Source: Skeletonema tropicum (lineage: Eukaryota; Bacillariophyta; Thalassiosirophyceae; Thalassiosirales; Thalassiosiraceae). From it: a stretch of 64,000 nucleotides of DNA. The position numbers and the translations under genes were made by a program. The DNA lies in NCBI GenBank assembly GCA_037178625.1, contig CM074133.1:372001-436000 (forward strand), written 5' to 3'. The notes beneath the pieces are model-generated. The model saw only the letters and a program-made list of their open reading frames with translations, made no database searches and was not told where the DNA came from. Shown in pieces: positions 46,444 to 59,534 of this stretch; positions within the stretch are counted from its first letter, which is position 1, and every line of letters starts with the position of its first letter.

Positions 46444-48722
46444 CAATCATCATATCCATCCATAACTTGACCCCTCCCTGTCGGATTGAGACGATTCGAC
46501 CAGTATTCGAAAGCTCTCAGTGCGCTCTATCGATCGGTTGTAGTTTAGATGCCAAATATCGATCTTTTGTCAATCGACTCAACTAAATCGGCCCCTAGAA
46601 TCCTTACGTCGAGCTCCAAATCGACATACCAACTTCGGATTTTCAAAAACGAAGTAGATAACAATGATACCACTATTCGAATCCTCTTCTCAAGCGCTAT
46701 CAATTACCGCAATAAACACTGCTCGGCCTCCCTGCGGTCGCCCTCACTAAATACACTACTTTTAAAGCAGCGTCGTCCAAGATAATTGATATGGTCGAAA
46801 ATCAAATCCACTCATCGGCGATATTATAATATTCACTGCTCGGGCAAAGCCCTCGCACAATACACTTCTCATAGATCAGCGCCGTCAATGATAATAGTTA
46901 CGACGAAAATCCCAAAAAGCGACCACTTCCATCTGCGCAACATGACAATAGTTACGGACGCATCCAAACGCTGCGCTGAAGAACGAAGCATAGATCAGGT
47001 AAGATCCATGATAATAGTTACGAGCTCAGGTAATAATAGACGCAGCTCGGAACGCTTCGCTGAAGACACTTGTAGAACATCAGTTTAACATGATAGGTTG
47101 GCACGGAGTGGAGTAAATAATGAATAATGATTGTTAGTTGTTAGGAGCAGTAAGTAGGTGCTACTACTTCTTGCCATTGTGCTTAGCTTCGTCTTCGCTT
47201 CGTTGAGGTTCGGGTGGGTGGTGTGTGGTTCAAAAAGTGAGAAGCTGTCAATGTCTCACCATCACAACCCCGAACCCGAACCTCGATCAACGAACCAACA
47301 CATACACCAGGACATCCGATCCTTCTGCTATAGTATCATCGTGCCAACCAATCATTGACGGTACAGCATTAGTGGAAGTGTCTTCAGCGCAGCGTTCTGG
47401 GTCGGGGTGGATCTTACATCGTGCCAACTGTCTGGATCATACTATCTCAAGCGGTCGCTTTTTGAGATCTTCGACGCACCAACTGTCTGGATGGGGCTGA
47501 TCGTCTACGACTGTATTATTTGGCGAGGGCCCCTGCCCGAGCACTGTTTAGAACTTGGATCACGCCGTCCCTAGTGGAAGTGTGTTATTGGATACGCTCG
47601 TACCAACTGTCTGGAGCCCGCCGCATTAAAGTGGTCGCTGTTTCGCGATCGCGAGGGCCTTGCCCGAGCAGTGATTACAGTTTGATGGTAATGATGGTAA
47701 TAATCGATGCAGCTTGAGAAGACGATTCGAATGGGTGTCAAGTTGCCAAATTTGATTATTTAGACCTCGGCGGTGACATTCTGGCTGTCAAGCCGGATTA
47801 CCAATCCACCACCACCGACACATCCACCATCGAGCCGAGTGAAACAATCGTGGTGTCGGTGGTGGATGTGACAAAGTGGATTTGATGGCGAGTGAGCCGC
47901 AGGCGAAGGAGCTGATGGCTGATGGACTATTATGAGCGAAGGAGCCGCAAGGCCTCACCTGTCTTTAGTCATGGTATTCCACCACCGCCACATCGAACAT
48001 CGACAAAAACAACATTGCCGGAAAGCGAGTGAGCCGTAGGCGAAAGAGCTGACGGAACGTATTATGAACGGCGGCGGCGGTGGAATGATTATTGTGGATG
48101 GAAGCGAGTGAGCCATCAAACGAGTGAGCCGCCAGGCAAAGGAGCTGTCATTTGTTGAACGTAATGTTGATATTGATGGCATTATATTGGTGAATGTTCA
48201 TTCTGTTCATTTTGGCGACATTTCGAAAATCTGGTGTGGACTTTCACTTGGCGCTGGGGATGACTTTCTCTAGACCCCTCTCGAGTTGAGTCGAGAAAGA
48301 ACGGGTCGATATTTGGTCTTGATATTACAACTACAACCAATCGATAGAGCTCGACGAGGGGATTCTAAATCACCACTCATCGCCATGATACAACCACTAC
48401 AACAGAAGTTATCGAGGAATAGATGAATTTGGAAGGAATTGAGTATTGCAGGATCAAAATGAGATACAACGCATCTCACTCTCTCATCAACACCAGTCGT
48501 CTTTCATATCCTAACAAAGAATGAATAATTCATTCAAGTATTACCTATTGAGATGAATTATCCATTAAAAAGTTATTGCGTGCATCTTTACACATTTATC
48601 TAGATAAAATACCCCCCAAGTTTCCCCAATATCATTGAAGTACATCCCCATCATCATAACATTATTCACTTATCAGTCCCCCCAACTCAGTAACTAAACA
48701 AAAGTACTACCTCCCTTCTTTT

Positions 48723-50009
48723 TTAAAGGTCGGAAAACTTGTTAGGATCAGGCTTTCCAATCGCATGCACCTCAAATCCAATCTCTCTCAACTTGGCATG
48801 ATCCAAAATATTACGCCCATCAAACACAAATGCAGGCTTTGCCATACCCTTGTAAATACGCTCAAAGTCCAACGTCTTGAATTCATCCCACTCCGTCAAC
48901 ACGGCAAAGGCATGAGCACCATCACAAGCACTGTAGGCATCAGGAGAGGTAGTCACAGCCTTCTCTAATCCAGGATGTGTCTTTTCACTCATACCACAGG
49001 TATAATCCATTTCAATCCACATATCCTCACGACTAACTTGAGGATCATAGACATGAATCTTGGCTTGTTCCAATACCAAATCCCTCACAACAAACATGGA
49101 GGGTGTCTCACGTACATCCCCCGTGTCCTTCTTGAAGGCATATCCCAAGATGGCAATCTTCTTGCCGGTAACAGTGTTGAACATACTGGAGACCATCTTT
49201 TCAGTGAATCGCTTCTTTTGGTAATCGTTCATGACGATGACTTGATTCCAATACTCGGCGCATTCATGCAAGCCATAAGTTTCACACAAGTAAACCAAGT
49301 TGAGAATATCCTTTTGGAAGCACGATCCTCCAAAGCCAATGGAGGAATTGAGGAACCGACGTCCAATACGTTGATCAATCCCCACAGCACGGGATATTTC
49401 ACTAACATCCGCCCCAGTCGCCTCACACAGGGCCGAAATGGAGTTGATACTCGACACCCTCTGCGCCAAGAAGGCATTGGCCACCAACTTACTCAACTCA
49501 CTGGACCACAAGTTGGTCGTCAAAATCTGCTCCCGTGGCACCCAATTGGCATACACACTCACCAATGTCTCCGCAGCCTTGATCCCATCCTCATCCTGCA
49601 CACCCCCAATCAACACACGGTCCGGCGCCTTTAAATCGTCCATGGCTGTCCCCTCGGCCAAAAACTCTGGGTTGCTCAACACCTGGAACTTGAGGCCCTT
49701 GTCATTACACTCCAATACACGTCGGACCGCCTGGGCCGTACGCACCGGCACCGTCGACTTCTCCACGACAATCTTTCCCGATTCGCTCACCTCGGCAATC
49801 TTACGGGCGCACAGTTCACAATTCTTAATGTTGGCAGCGCGACCGGCCCCGATCCCCATGGTCTTGGTGGGGGTGTTGACACTAATGAAGACAATGTCGG
49901 CACGTTTGATCTCTCCGTCAATGTCGGTGGAGAAGAAGAGGTTGCGGCCGCGGCATTCGGAGACGACTTCGGGAAGGCCCGGTTCGTAGATGGGGAGGGA
50001 GTCGGAGTT
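48723..50009 (-). pseudogene. UGDH, 5'-truncated copy 8
   Basis: The frame is intact. It lies exactly 3566 bp from copy 7, with no difference seen on inspection. Confidence 0.9.
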
Positions 50010-52288
50010 CAATCATCATATCCATCCATAACTTGACCCCTCCCTGTCGGATTGAGACGATTCGACCAGTATTCGAAAGCTCTCAGTGCGCTCTATCGAT
50101 CGGTTGTAGTTTAGATGCCAAATATCGATCTTTTGTCAATCGACTCAACTAAATCGGCCCCTAGAATCCTTACGTCGAGCTCCAAATCGACATACCAACT
50201 TCGGATTTTCAAAAACGAAGTAGATAACAATGATACCACTATTCGAATCCTCTTCTCAAGCGCTATCAATTACCGCAATAAACACTGCTCGGCCTCCCTG
50301 CGGTCGCCCTCACTAAATACACTACTTTTAAAGCAGCGTCGTCCAAGATAATTGATATGGTCGAAAATCAAATCCACTCATCGGCGATATTATAATATTC
50401 ACTGCTCGGGCAAAGCCCTCGCACAATACACTTCTCATAGATCAGCGCCGTCAATGATAATAGTTACGACGAAAATCCCAAAAAGCGACCACTTCCATCT
50501 GCGCAACATGACAATAGTTACGGACGCATCCAAACGCTGCGCTGAAGAACGAAGCATAGATCAGGTAAGATCCATGATAATAGTTACGAGCTCAGGTAAT
50601 AATAGACGCAGCTCGGAACGCTTCGCTGAAGACACTTGTAGAACATCAGTTTAACATGATAGGTTGGCACGGAGTGGAGTAAATAATGAATAATGATTGT
50701 TAGTTGTTAGGAGCAGTAAGTAGGTGCTACTACTTCTTGCCATTGTGCTTAGCTTCGTCTTCGCTTCGTTGAGGTTCGGGTGGGTGGTGTGTGGTTCAAA
50801 AAGTGAGAAGCTGTCAATGTCTCACCATCACAACCCCGAACCCGAACCTCGATCAACGAACCAACACATACACCAGGACATCCGATCCTTCTGCTATAGT
50901 ATCATCGTGCCAACCAATCATTGACGGTACAGCATTAGTGGAAGTGTCTTCAGCGCAGCGTTCTGGGTCGGGGTGGATCTTACATCGTGCCAACTGTCTG
51001 GATCATACTATCTCAAGCGGTCGCTTTTTGAGATCTTCGACGCACCAACTGTCTGGATGGGGCTGATCGTCTACGACTGTATTATTTGGCGAGGGCCCCT
51101 GCCCGAGCACTGTTTAGAACTTGGATCACGCCGTCCCTAGTGGAAGTGTGTTATTGGATACGCTCGTACCAACTGTCTGGAGCCCGCCGCATTAAAGTGG
51201 TCGCTGTTTCGCGATCGCGAGGGCCTTGCCCGAGCAGTGATTACAGTTTGATGGTAATGATGGTAATAATCGATGCAGCTTGAGAAGACGATTCGAATGG
51301 GTGTCAAGTTGCCAAATTTGATTATTTAGACCTCGGCGGTGACATTCTGGCTGTCAAGCCGGATTACCAATCCACCACCACCGACACATCCACCATCGAG
51401 CCGAGTGAAACAATCGTGGTGTCGGTGGTGGATGTGACAAAGTGGATTTGATGGCGAGTGAGCCGCAGGCGAAGGAGCTGATGGCTGATGGACTATTATG
51501 AGCGAAGGAGCCGCAAGGCCTCACCTGTCTTTAGTCATGGTATTCCACCACCGCCACATCGAACATCGACAAAAACAACATTGCCGGAAAGCGAGTGAGC
51601 CGTAGGCGAAAGAGCTGACGGAACGTATTATGAACGGCGGCGGCGGTGGAATGATTATTGTGGATGGAAGCGAGTGAGCCATCAAACGAGTGAGCCGCCA
51701 GGCAAAGGAGCTGTCATTTGTTGAACGTAATGTTGATATTGATGGCATTATATTGGTGAATGTTCATTCTGTTCATTTTGGCGACATTTCGAAAATCTGG
51801 TGTGGACTTTCACTTGGCGCTGGGGATGACTTTCTCTAGACCCCTCTCGAGTTGAGTCGAGAAAGAACGGGTCGATATTTGGTCTTGATATTACAACTAC
51901 AACCAATCGATAGAGCTCGACGAGGGGATTCTAAATCACCACTCATCGCCATGATACAACCACTACAACAGAAGTTATCGAGGAATAGATGAATTTGGAA
52001 GGAATTGAGTATTGCAGGATCAAAATGAGATACAACGCATCTCACTCTCTCATCAACACCAGTCGTCTTTCATATCCTAACAAAGAATGAATAATTCATT
52101 CAAGTATTACCTATTGAGATGAATTATCCATTAAAAAGTTATTGCGTGCATCTTTACACATTTATCTAGATAAAATACCCCCCAAGTTTCCCCAATATCA
52201 TTGAAGTACATCCCCATCATCATAACATTATTCACTTATCAGTCCCCCCAACTCAGTAACTAAACAAAAGTACTACCTCCCTTCTTTT

Positions 52289-53575
52289 TTAAAGGTCGGA
52301 AAACTTGTTAGGATCAGGCTTTCCAATCGCATGCACCTCAAATCCAATCTCTCTCAACTTGGCATGATCCAAAATATTACGCCCATCAAACACAAATGCA
52401 GGCTTTGCCATACCCTTGTAAATACGCTCAAAGTCCAACGTCTTGAATTCATCCCACTCCGTCAACACGGCAAAGGCATGAGCACCATCACAAGCACTGT
52501 AGGCATCAGGAGAGGTAGTCACAGCCTTCTCTAATCCAGGATGTGTCTTTTCACTCATACCACAGGTATAATCCATTTCAATCCACATATCCTCACGACT
52601 AACTTGAGGATCATAGACATGAATCTTGGCTTGTTCCAATACCAAATCCCTCACAACAAACATGGAGGGTGTCTCACGTACATCCCCCGTGTCCTTCTTG
52701 AAGGCATATCCCAAGATGGCAATCTTCTTGCCGGTAACAGTGTTGAACATACTGGAGACCATCTTTTCAGTGAATCGCTTCTTTTGGTAATCGTTCATGA
52801 CGATGACTTGATTCCAATACTCGGCGCATTCATGCAAGCCATAAGTTTCACACAAGTAAACCAAGTTGAGAATATCCTTTTGGAAGCACGATCCTCCAAA
52901 GCCAATGGAGGAATTGAGGAACCGACGTCCAATACGTTGATCAATCCCCACAGCACGGGATATTTCACTAACATCCGCCCCAGTCGCCTCACACAGGGCC
53001 GAAATGGAGTTGATACTCGACACCCTCTGCGCCAAGAAGGCATTGGCCACCAACTTACTCAACTCACTGGACCACAAGTTGGTCGTCAAAATCTGCTCCC
53101 GTGGCACCCAATTGGCATACACACTCACCAATGTCTCCGCAGCCTTGATCCCATCCTCATCCTGCACACCCCCAATCAACACACGGTCCGGCGCCTTTAA
53201 ATCGTCCATGGCTGTCCCCTCGGCCAAAAACTCTGGGTTGCTCAACACCTGGAACTTGAGGCCCTTGTCATTACACTCCAATACACGTCGGACCGCCTGG
53301 GCCGTACGCACCGGCACCGTCGACTTCTCCACGACAATCTTTCCCGATTCGCTCACCTCGGCAATCTTACGGGCGCACAGTTCACAATTCTTAATGTTGG
53401 CAGCGCGACCGGCCCCGATCCCCATGGTCTTGGTGGGGGTGTTGACACTAATGAAGACAATGTCGGCACGTTTGATCTCTCCGTCAATGTCGGTGGAGAA
53501 GAAGAGGTTGCGGCCGCGGCATTCGGAGACGACTTCGGGAAGGCCCGGTTCGTAGATGGGGAGGGAGTCGGAGTT
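52289..53575 (-). pseudogene. UGDH, 5'-truncated copy 9
   Basis: The frame is intact. It is the last headless copy before the full gene. The spacer to its right ends in the long 3' flank type, so the switch of flank type falls at about 55530. Confidence 0.9.
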
Positions 53576-55943
53576 CAATCATCATATCCATCCATAACTT
53601 GACCCCTCCCTGTCGGATTGAGACGATTCGACCAGTATTCGAAAGCTCTCAGTGCGCTCTATCGATCGGTTGTAGTTTAGATGCCAAATATCGATCTTTT
53701 GTCAATCGACTCAACTAAATCGGCCCCTAGAATCCTTACGTCGAGCTCCAAATCGACATACCAACTTCGGATTTTCAAAAACGAAGTAGATAACAATGAT
53801 ACCACTATTCGAATCCTCTTCTCAAGCGCTATCAATTACCGCAATAAACACTGCTCGGCCTCCCTGCGGTCGCCCTCACTAAATACACTACTTTTAAAGC
53901 AGCGTCGTCCAAGATAATTGATATGGTCGAAAATCAAATCCACTCATCGGCGATATTATAATATTCACTGCTCGGGCAAAGCCCTCGCACAATACACTTC
54001 TCATAGATCAGCGCCGTCAATGATAATAGTTACGACGAAAATCCCAAAAAGCGACCACTTCCATCTGCGCAACATGACAATAGTTACGGACGCATCCAAA
54101 CGCTGCGCTGAAGAACGAAGCATAGATCAGGTAAGATCCATGATAATAGTTACGAGCTCAGGTAATAATAGACGCAGCTCGGAACGCTTCGCTGAAGACA
54201 CTTGTAGAACATCAGTTTAACATGATAGGTTGGCACGGAGTGGAGTAAATAATGAATAATGATTGTTAGTTGTTAGGAGCAGTAAGTAGGTGCTACTACT
54301 TCTTGCCATTGTGCTTAGCTTCGTCTTCGCTTCGTTGAGGTTCGGGTGGGTGGTGTGTGGTTCAAAAAGTGAGAAGCTGTCAATGTCTCACCATCACAAC
54401 CCCGAACCCGAACCTCGATCAACGAACCAACACATACACCAGGACATCCGATCCTTCTGCTATAGTATCATCGTGCCAACCAATCATTGACGGTACAGCA
54501 TTAGTGGAAGTGTCTTCAGCGCAGCGTTCTGGGTCGGGGTGGATCTTACATCGTGCCAACTGTCTGGATCATACTATCTCAAGCGGTCGCTTTTTGAGAT
54601 CTTCGACGCACCAACTGTCTGGATGGGGCTGATCGTCTACGACTGTATTATTTGGCGAGGGCCCCTGCCCGAGCACTGTTTAGAACTTGGATCACGCCGT
54701 CCCTAGTGGAAGTGTGTTATTGGATACGCTCGTACCAACTGTCTGGAGCCCGCCGCATTAAAGTGGTCGCTGTTTCGCGATCGCGAGGGCCTTGCCCGAG
54801 CAGTGATTACAGTTTGATGGTAATGATGGTAATAATCGATGCAGCTTGAGAAGACGATTCGAATGGGTGTCAAGTTGCCAAATTTGATTATTTAGACCTC
54901 GGCGGTGACATTCTGGCTGTCAAGCCGGATTACCAATCCACCACCACCGACACATCCACCATCGAGCCGAGTGAAACAATCGTGGTGTCGGTGGTGGATG
55001 TGACAAAGTGGATTTGATGGCGAGTGAGCCGCAGGCGAAGGAGCTGATGGCTGATGGACTATTATGAGCGAAGGAGCCGCAAGGCCTCACCTGTCTTTAG
55101 TCATGGTATTCCACCACCGCCACATCGAACATCGACAAAAACAACATTGCCGGAAAGCGAGTGAGCCGTAGGCGAAAGAGCTGACGGAACGTATTATGAA
55201 CGGCGGCGGCGGTGGAATGATTATTGTGGATGGAAGCGAGTGAGCCATCAAACGAGTGAGCCGCCAGGCAAAGGAGCTGTCATTTGTTGAACGTAATGTT
55301 GATATTGATGGCATTATATTGGTGAATGTTCATTCTGTTCATTTTGGCGACATTTCGAAAATCTGGTGTGGACTTTCACTTGGCGCTGGGGATGACTTTC
55401 TCTAGACCCCTCTCGAGTTGAGTCGAGAAAGAACGGGTCGATATTTGGTCTTGATATTACAACTACAACCAATCGATAGAGCTCGACGAGGGGATTCTAA
55501 ATCACCACTCATCGCCATGATACAACCACTACAACAGAAGAACAAGTTATCGAGGAATAGATGAATTTAATTTGGATGGAATTGAGTATTGCGTAAGAGT
55601 TAGTTTGGAAATACAATATACTCTCCCAAGGATCAAAATGTCATCCAACGCATCTCATTCTCTCATCTCATCTCATCCAATTACCGCATGAAGTGGCTTC
55701 TCCTCATCACTATCATTCTTACTTCCACCTCCAGCCAGCAACACCTACCAGTCTTTCATATCCCACTAAAGATATAACTCATTAAATTATTATACTCAAG
55801 TAATACCTATTGAGATAAATAAAAAGTTATTGCGTGCATCTTTACACATTTATCTACTCTACGATACCCCCCAAGTTTCCCCAATATCATTTAAGTACAT
55901 CCCCATTCATTCCCCCCTCCCGAGTAACTACCTCCCTTCTTTT

Positions 55944-57535
55944 TTAAAGGTCGGAAAACTTGTTAGGATCAGGCTTTCCAATCGCATGCACCTCAAATCC
56001 AATCTCTCTCAACTTGGCATGATCCAAAATATTACGCCCATCAAACACAAATGCAGGCTTTGCCATACCCTTGTAAATACGCTCAAAGTCCAACGTCTTG
56101 AATTCATCCCACTCCGTCAACACGGCAAAGGCATGAGCACCATCACAAGCACTGTAGGCATCAGGAGAGGTAGTCACAGCCTTCTCTAATCCAGGATGTG
56201 TCTTTTCACTCATACCACAGGTATAATCCATTTCAATCCACATATCCTCACGACTAACTTGAGGATCATAGACATGAATCTTGGCTTGTTCCAATACCAA
56301 ATCCCTCACAACAAACATGGAGGGTGTCTCACGTACATCCCCCGTGTCCTTCTTGAAGGCATATCCCAAGATGGCAATCTTCTTGCCGGTAACAGTGTTG
56401 AACATACTGGAGACCATCTTTTCAGTGAATCGCTTCTTTTGGTAATCGTTCATGACGATGACTTGATTCCAATACTCGGCGCATTCATGCAAGCCATAAG
56501 TTTCACACAAGTAAACCAAGTTGAGAATATCCTTTTGGAAGCACGATCCTCCAAAGCCAATGGAGGAATTGAGGAACCGACGTCCAATACGTTGATCAAT
56601 CCCCACAGCACGGGATATTTCACTAACATCCGCCCCAGTCGCCTCACACAGGGCCGAAATGGAGTTGATACTCGACACCCTCTGCGCCAAGAAGGCATTG
56701 GCCACCAACTTACTCAACTCACTGGACCACAAGTTGGTCGTCAAAATCTGCTCCCGTGGCACCCAATTGGCATACACACTCACCAATGTCTCCGCAGCCT
56801 TGATCCCATCCTCATCCTGCACACCCCCAATCAACACACGGTCCGGCGCCTTTAAATCGTCCATGGCTGTCCCCTCGGCCAAAAACTCTGGGTTGCTCAA
56901 CACCTGGAACTTGAGGCCCTTGTCATTACACTCCAATACACGTCGGACCGCCTGGGCCGTACGCACCGGCACCGTCGACTTCTCCACGACAATCTTTCCC
57001 GATTCGCTCACCTCGGCAATCTTACGGGCGCACAGTTCACAATTCTTAATGTTGGCAGCGCGACCGGCCCCGATCCCCATGGTCTTGGTGGGGGTGTTGA
57101 CACTAATGAAGACAATGTCGGCACGTTTGATCTCTCCGTCAATGTCGGTGGAGAAGAAGAGGTTGCGGCCGCGGCATTCGGAGACGACTTCGGGAAGGCC
57201 CGGTTCGTAGATGGGGAGGGAGTCGGAGTTCCAGGCGTCGATTTGTTTTTGGGAGAGGTCTACTACGGTCACTCGGATCTGATGTTGATGTGTATATATA
57301 TATATATAGATTGTTGTGTGTTGATATATGATTCAATGGTCGGTCAGTTTAGAGAGTGGTCACAGAGTGAGTCATTGTTATCGATGACAACATAAAGAGA
57401 TGTAATTGCAGTGAAAAAAAGAATGTTGACACATCACATACGCACCTGAGGACACTTCAAGGCAATCACCGCCATGGTTGGTCCACCGACATAGCCGGCG
57501 CCCATGCAGCAAATATTCAATGTAAATTCACTCAT
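55944..57535 (-). CDS. UGDH: UDP-glucose 6-dehydrogenase, full-length
   Basis: The enzyme oxidises UDP-glucose to UDP-glucuronate with two NAD+ in the cytosol, feeding acidic polysaccharide synthesis. Exon 1 (57535-57446) encodes 30 residues, [20 protein letters not shown] and on to LKCPQ, with the dinucleotide-binding G-A-G-Y-V-G-G. The intron has donor CAG|GTGCGT and acceptor CATCAG|ATC. Exon 2 (57278-55944) starts [19 protein letters not shown]. The total is 474 residues, usual for eukaryotic UGDH. The catalytic Cys falls at 276 in [10 protein letters not shown], Asp at 280 and Lys at 220 in [10 protein letters not shown], matching the numbering known for the human enzyme. NPEFLAEG (about 159-166) and the C-terminal domain ([15 protein letters not shown]) are present. 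It is the only copy with a start codon and NAD site. Confidence 0.96.
57279..57445 (-). other. Intron 1 of full-length UGDH
   Basis: This 167-bp GT-AG intron lies between codons 30 and 31 (phase 0). It contains a (TA)n run at about 57293-57308. None of the other nine copies has it, since their breakpoint is 48 bp inside exon 2. Confidence 0.93.
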
Positions 57536-58470
57536 TATTCTGTAGTATACTGTAGTATGTTATGTTGCGATGTAGCTGTGAGCGTTTATGCCGCTGATTT
57601 ATGATTATGAGGTGACAGGGGGCTGGTCCCAGCGGGCATTGTGGGGTCAGGAAGATGCGATGACCAAAATGCCTCGAATCCTCGTGACCTCCGAGGAACA
57701 GACATGTCAGCAATTGAGATACTAATTCCAACGTTTATAGGTGTTGTACCAGACTTCCCGCAAAATTCAGTGGCTGTAGGCCTCATTTACAGAGATTCTT
57801 CCAAAAACGCACGAAGGAGGAGGGTCACAGATCCTACTTTTTCACCTCATCATCTCACCAGCTCTGACATCAACTCACATCCACCTACCACGCTACTTAT
57901 ACTTCTTGCAGTAGCATTGTTTGTGGTGATGGCAAAGGACGAACAGCATGGCAAGAAGGTGGAGAGGTGATTGTGTGTCATGTTTTGTTCGGGTAGGTTC
58001 CAGGACGACATGCGGAGAAACGTGTCGTCACACAATAACTCGTGCCATGAATCTATCCAACAAAAATGTCATGAATCTACCTTAAAAACATACGAGATGT
58101 ATTCTGCATGCGACTGTGCTCGGATCCTCTAGAGAGATGCAAATGTATAATGACATTCGAAGAATGAGTAGATCTGATGTTATTCTGTTGTGTGGAGTAG
58201 TACTATTCTTACGCTGTATACGAATGGTCGTACAATCACGAATACAAGCAGACAATGGAAGTTCGACGGAAGCATCTTGGCTGATGAGATGCTAGAGCAA
58301 AGCGGTTATCTTCCTGACTCTGCAGAGTCGGAGGATGCAGATATATAGGAACAATGAAAGTAGTCGAATCAATCGGATGAATACACATCCACAATCAATT
58401 CATTTCGCTGCCGAAATGGTGCCACGACAGAAGCGGTAGTATTCGAATGAATTCAAAATGAATAATTACA
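57536..58470. other. UGDH upstream region with opposing small frames
   Basis: The UGDH promoter should lie here. An ATG frame on the plus strand (57704-57970) has a hydrophobic C-terminal stretch (TTLLILLAVALFVVMA). On the minus strand an ATG frame (57786-57586) reads MRPTATEFCGKSGTTPINVG and on through RSRGFEAFWSSHLPDP, and looks more protein-like. Neither is recognised and they overlap. The bases GGATCCTCTAGAG at 58122-58134 equal part of a common cloning polylinker. Confidence 0.3.
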
Positions 58471-58791
58471 ATGCTGCACATCAATAGATATATATCAGAA
58501 GAGATTCTGAAGACGAGCTCTTTGGAAGGCCAAGAGTGGATGAGGATGTTCTTAGAGGCGTGCGTGACTCTAGGAGGCAAGATTAACGAGGAGATAGACT
58601 ATATTGTGATCCAGAAGGTAGAGAGCATCACTCGGGTTGTTCTTTGTACAACGGATAAGATGCAGGATCAAATTACCATATCTCAATTCACTCTCTTTTA
58701 TCTTATGAAAATTTGGATTGCATGCATAAGTTGCAAATCAATGTTTCCTTCAGCAGCAGCACCTCTAGTTGGCCATGCGTTGCATAGGTAG
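58471..58791 (+). CDS. Hypothetical protein (106 aa)
   Basis: An ATG frame of 106 residues begins MLHINRYISEEILKTSSLEG. The middle (EACVTLGGKINEEIDYIVIQKVESITRVVLC) is protein-like and the end is hydrophobic with several Cys. No domain is recognised. It may be an exon or fragment of a larger gene, since no promoter or partner exon is obvious. Confidence 0.3.
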   Translation: MLHINRYISEEILKTSSLEGQEWMRMFLEACVTLGGKINEEIDYIVIQKVESITRVVLCTTDKMQDQITISQFTLFYLMKIWIACISCKSMFPSAAAPLVGHALHR

Positions 58792-59534
58792 CCTCCTTTC
58801 TGACTTGATTATAACAATGATATTGTATGTTTATTTGATTCCATATTCCGTGAGATGGTACCATGCTTTTTTATATATTTTACAACTCAAACAACACGCG
58901 GGACATAATTCCCTGTGAATTACCGCAACAAGTACCAAGTACAAACATTCTCCTTGCTCTTGCAAAGCCATAAATAGTTTTCCTCATCCTCATAGCAACC
59001 TATAGACGACGACTTTGTATATATATACATCACACACAGACCGGATAAAAATTGAAAATCTAGATCTAGAGGCAATGCATCGCTAGAATTGAGAAGAAGT
59101 CAAAGCAAACCTTCAAGTGGTGTTCCCACTATGTACTTTGATAGAATCTGTTGCTTCAACTCCGAGCTACCTCAATGTAATATCTCTAGAGTAGATCTGC
59201 CTGAATCATTACGACGATAGAGTGTAGAGAGACCGACAGAGACACTCCAGAGAGTGAACGAAAGCAAAACCTGGCATGCTTTCTCGTGAAAAGTTCGGGG
59301 GGATGTTTTTGCCCTCTTTTCAATGCATCAATTTTTCTCAAAGATAGTACCTAGTTTCGGGAATATTCTGAGGGTAGCCCCCTGTTGTAGGCTCCCTTAA
59401 AACGGGAACATCAAAATCCACGACCTAAAAGCTCACGACTCCAACACGAAGACACGCAACCATGGGTTGAATACTCTTGCTGCCATCACAAGACACAACG
59501 ACATATCTATTCAACCATGATGATATAAATTGGT
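58792..59534. other. Intergenic, no gene seen
   Basis: There are only short frames. A (TA)n-like run (GTATATATATACATC) lies near 59018. The kinase fragment downstream lacks its N-lobe; I searched this stretch for a glycine-loop and VAVK-like sequence and found none. Confidence 0.45.

Larger units (their letters stand above)
22680..57230 (-). repeat. Tandem array of UGDH units (ten copies)
   Basis: Ten UGDH-bearing units occupy about 34.5 kb. The right edges of successive truncated genes lie at 24694, 28515, 32081, 35655, 39311, 42877, 46443, 50009 and 53575. Five successive edges are exactly 3566 bp apart, or differ from that by a few indels. The first interval (3821 bp) is longer because of a 177-bp segment at about 25465-25640 and a longer 3' flank. 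The last interval (3655 bp) also has the longer flank. Every internal unit is: truncated gene, junction, about 1.9-2.2 kb spacer, 3' flank. The rightmost unit runs into the complete gene. Confidence 0.95.

Noticed and set aside
22680..57230. CRISPR-like or satellite array
   Set aside because: The period is about 3.6 kb and carries a recognisable gene, so it is a gene-based tandem duplication.
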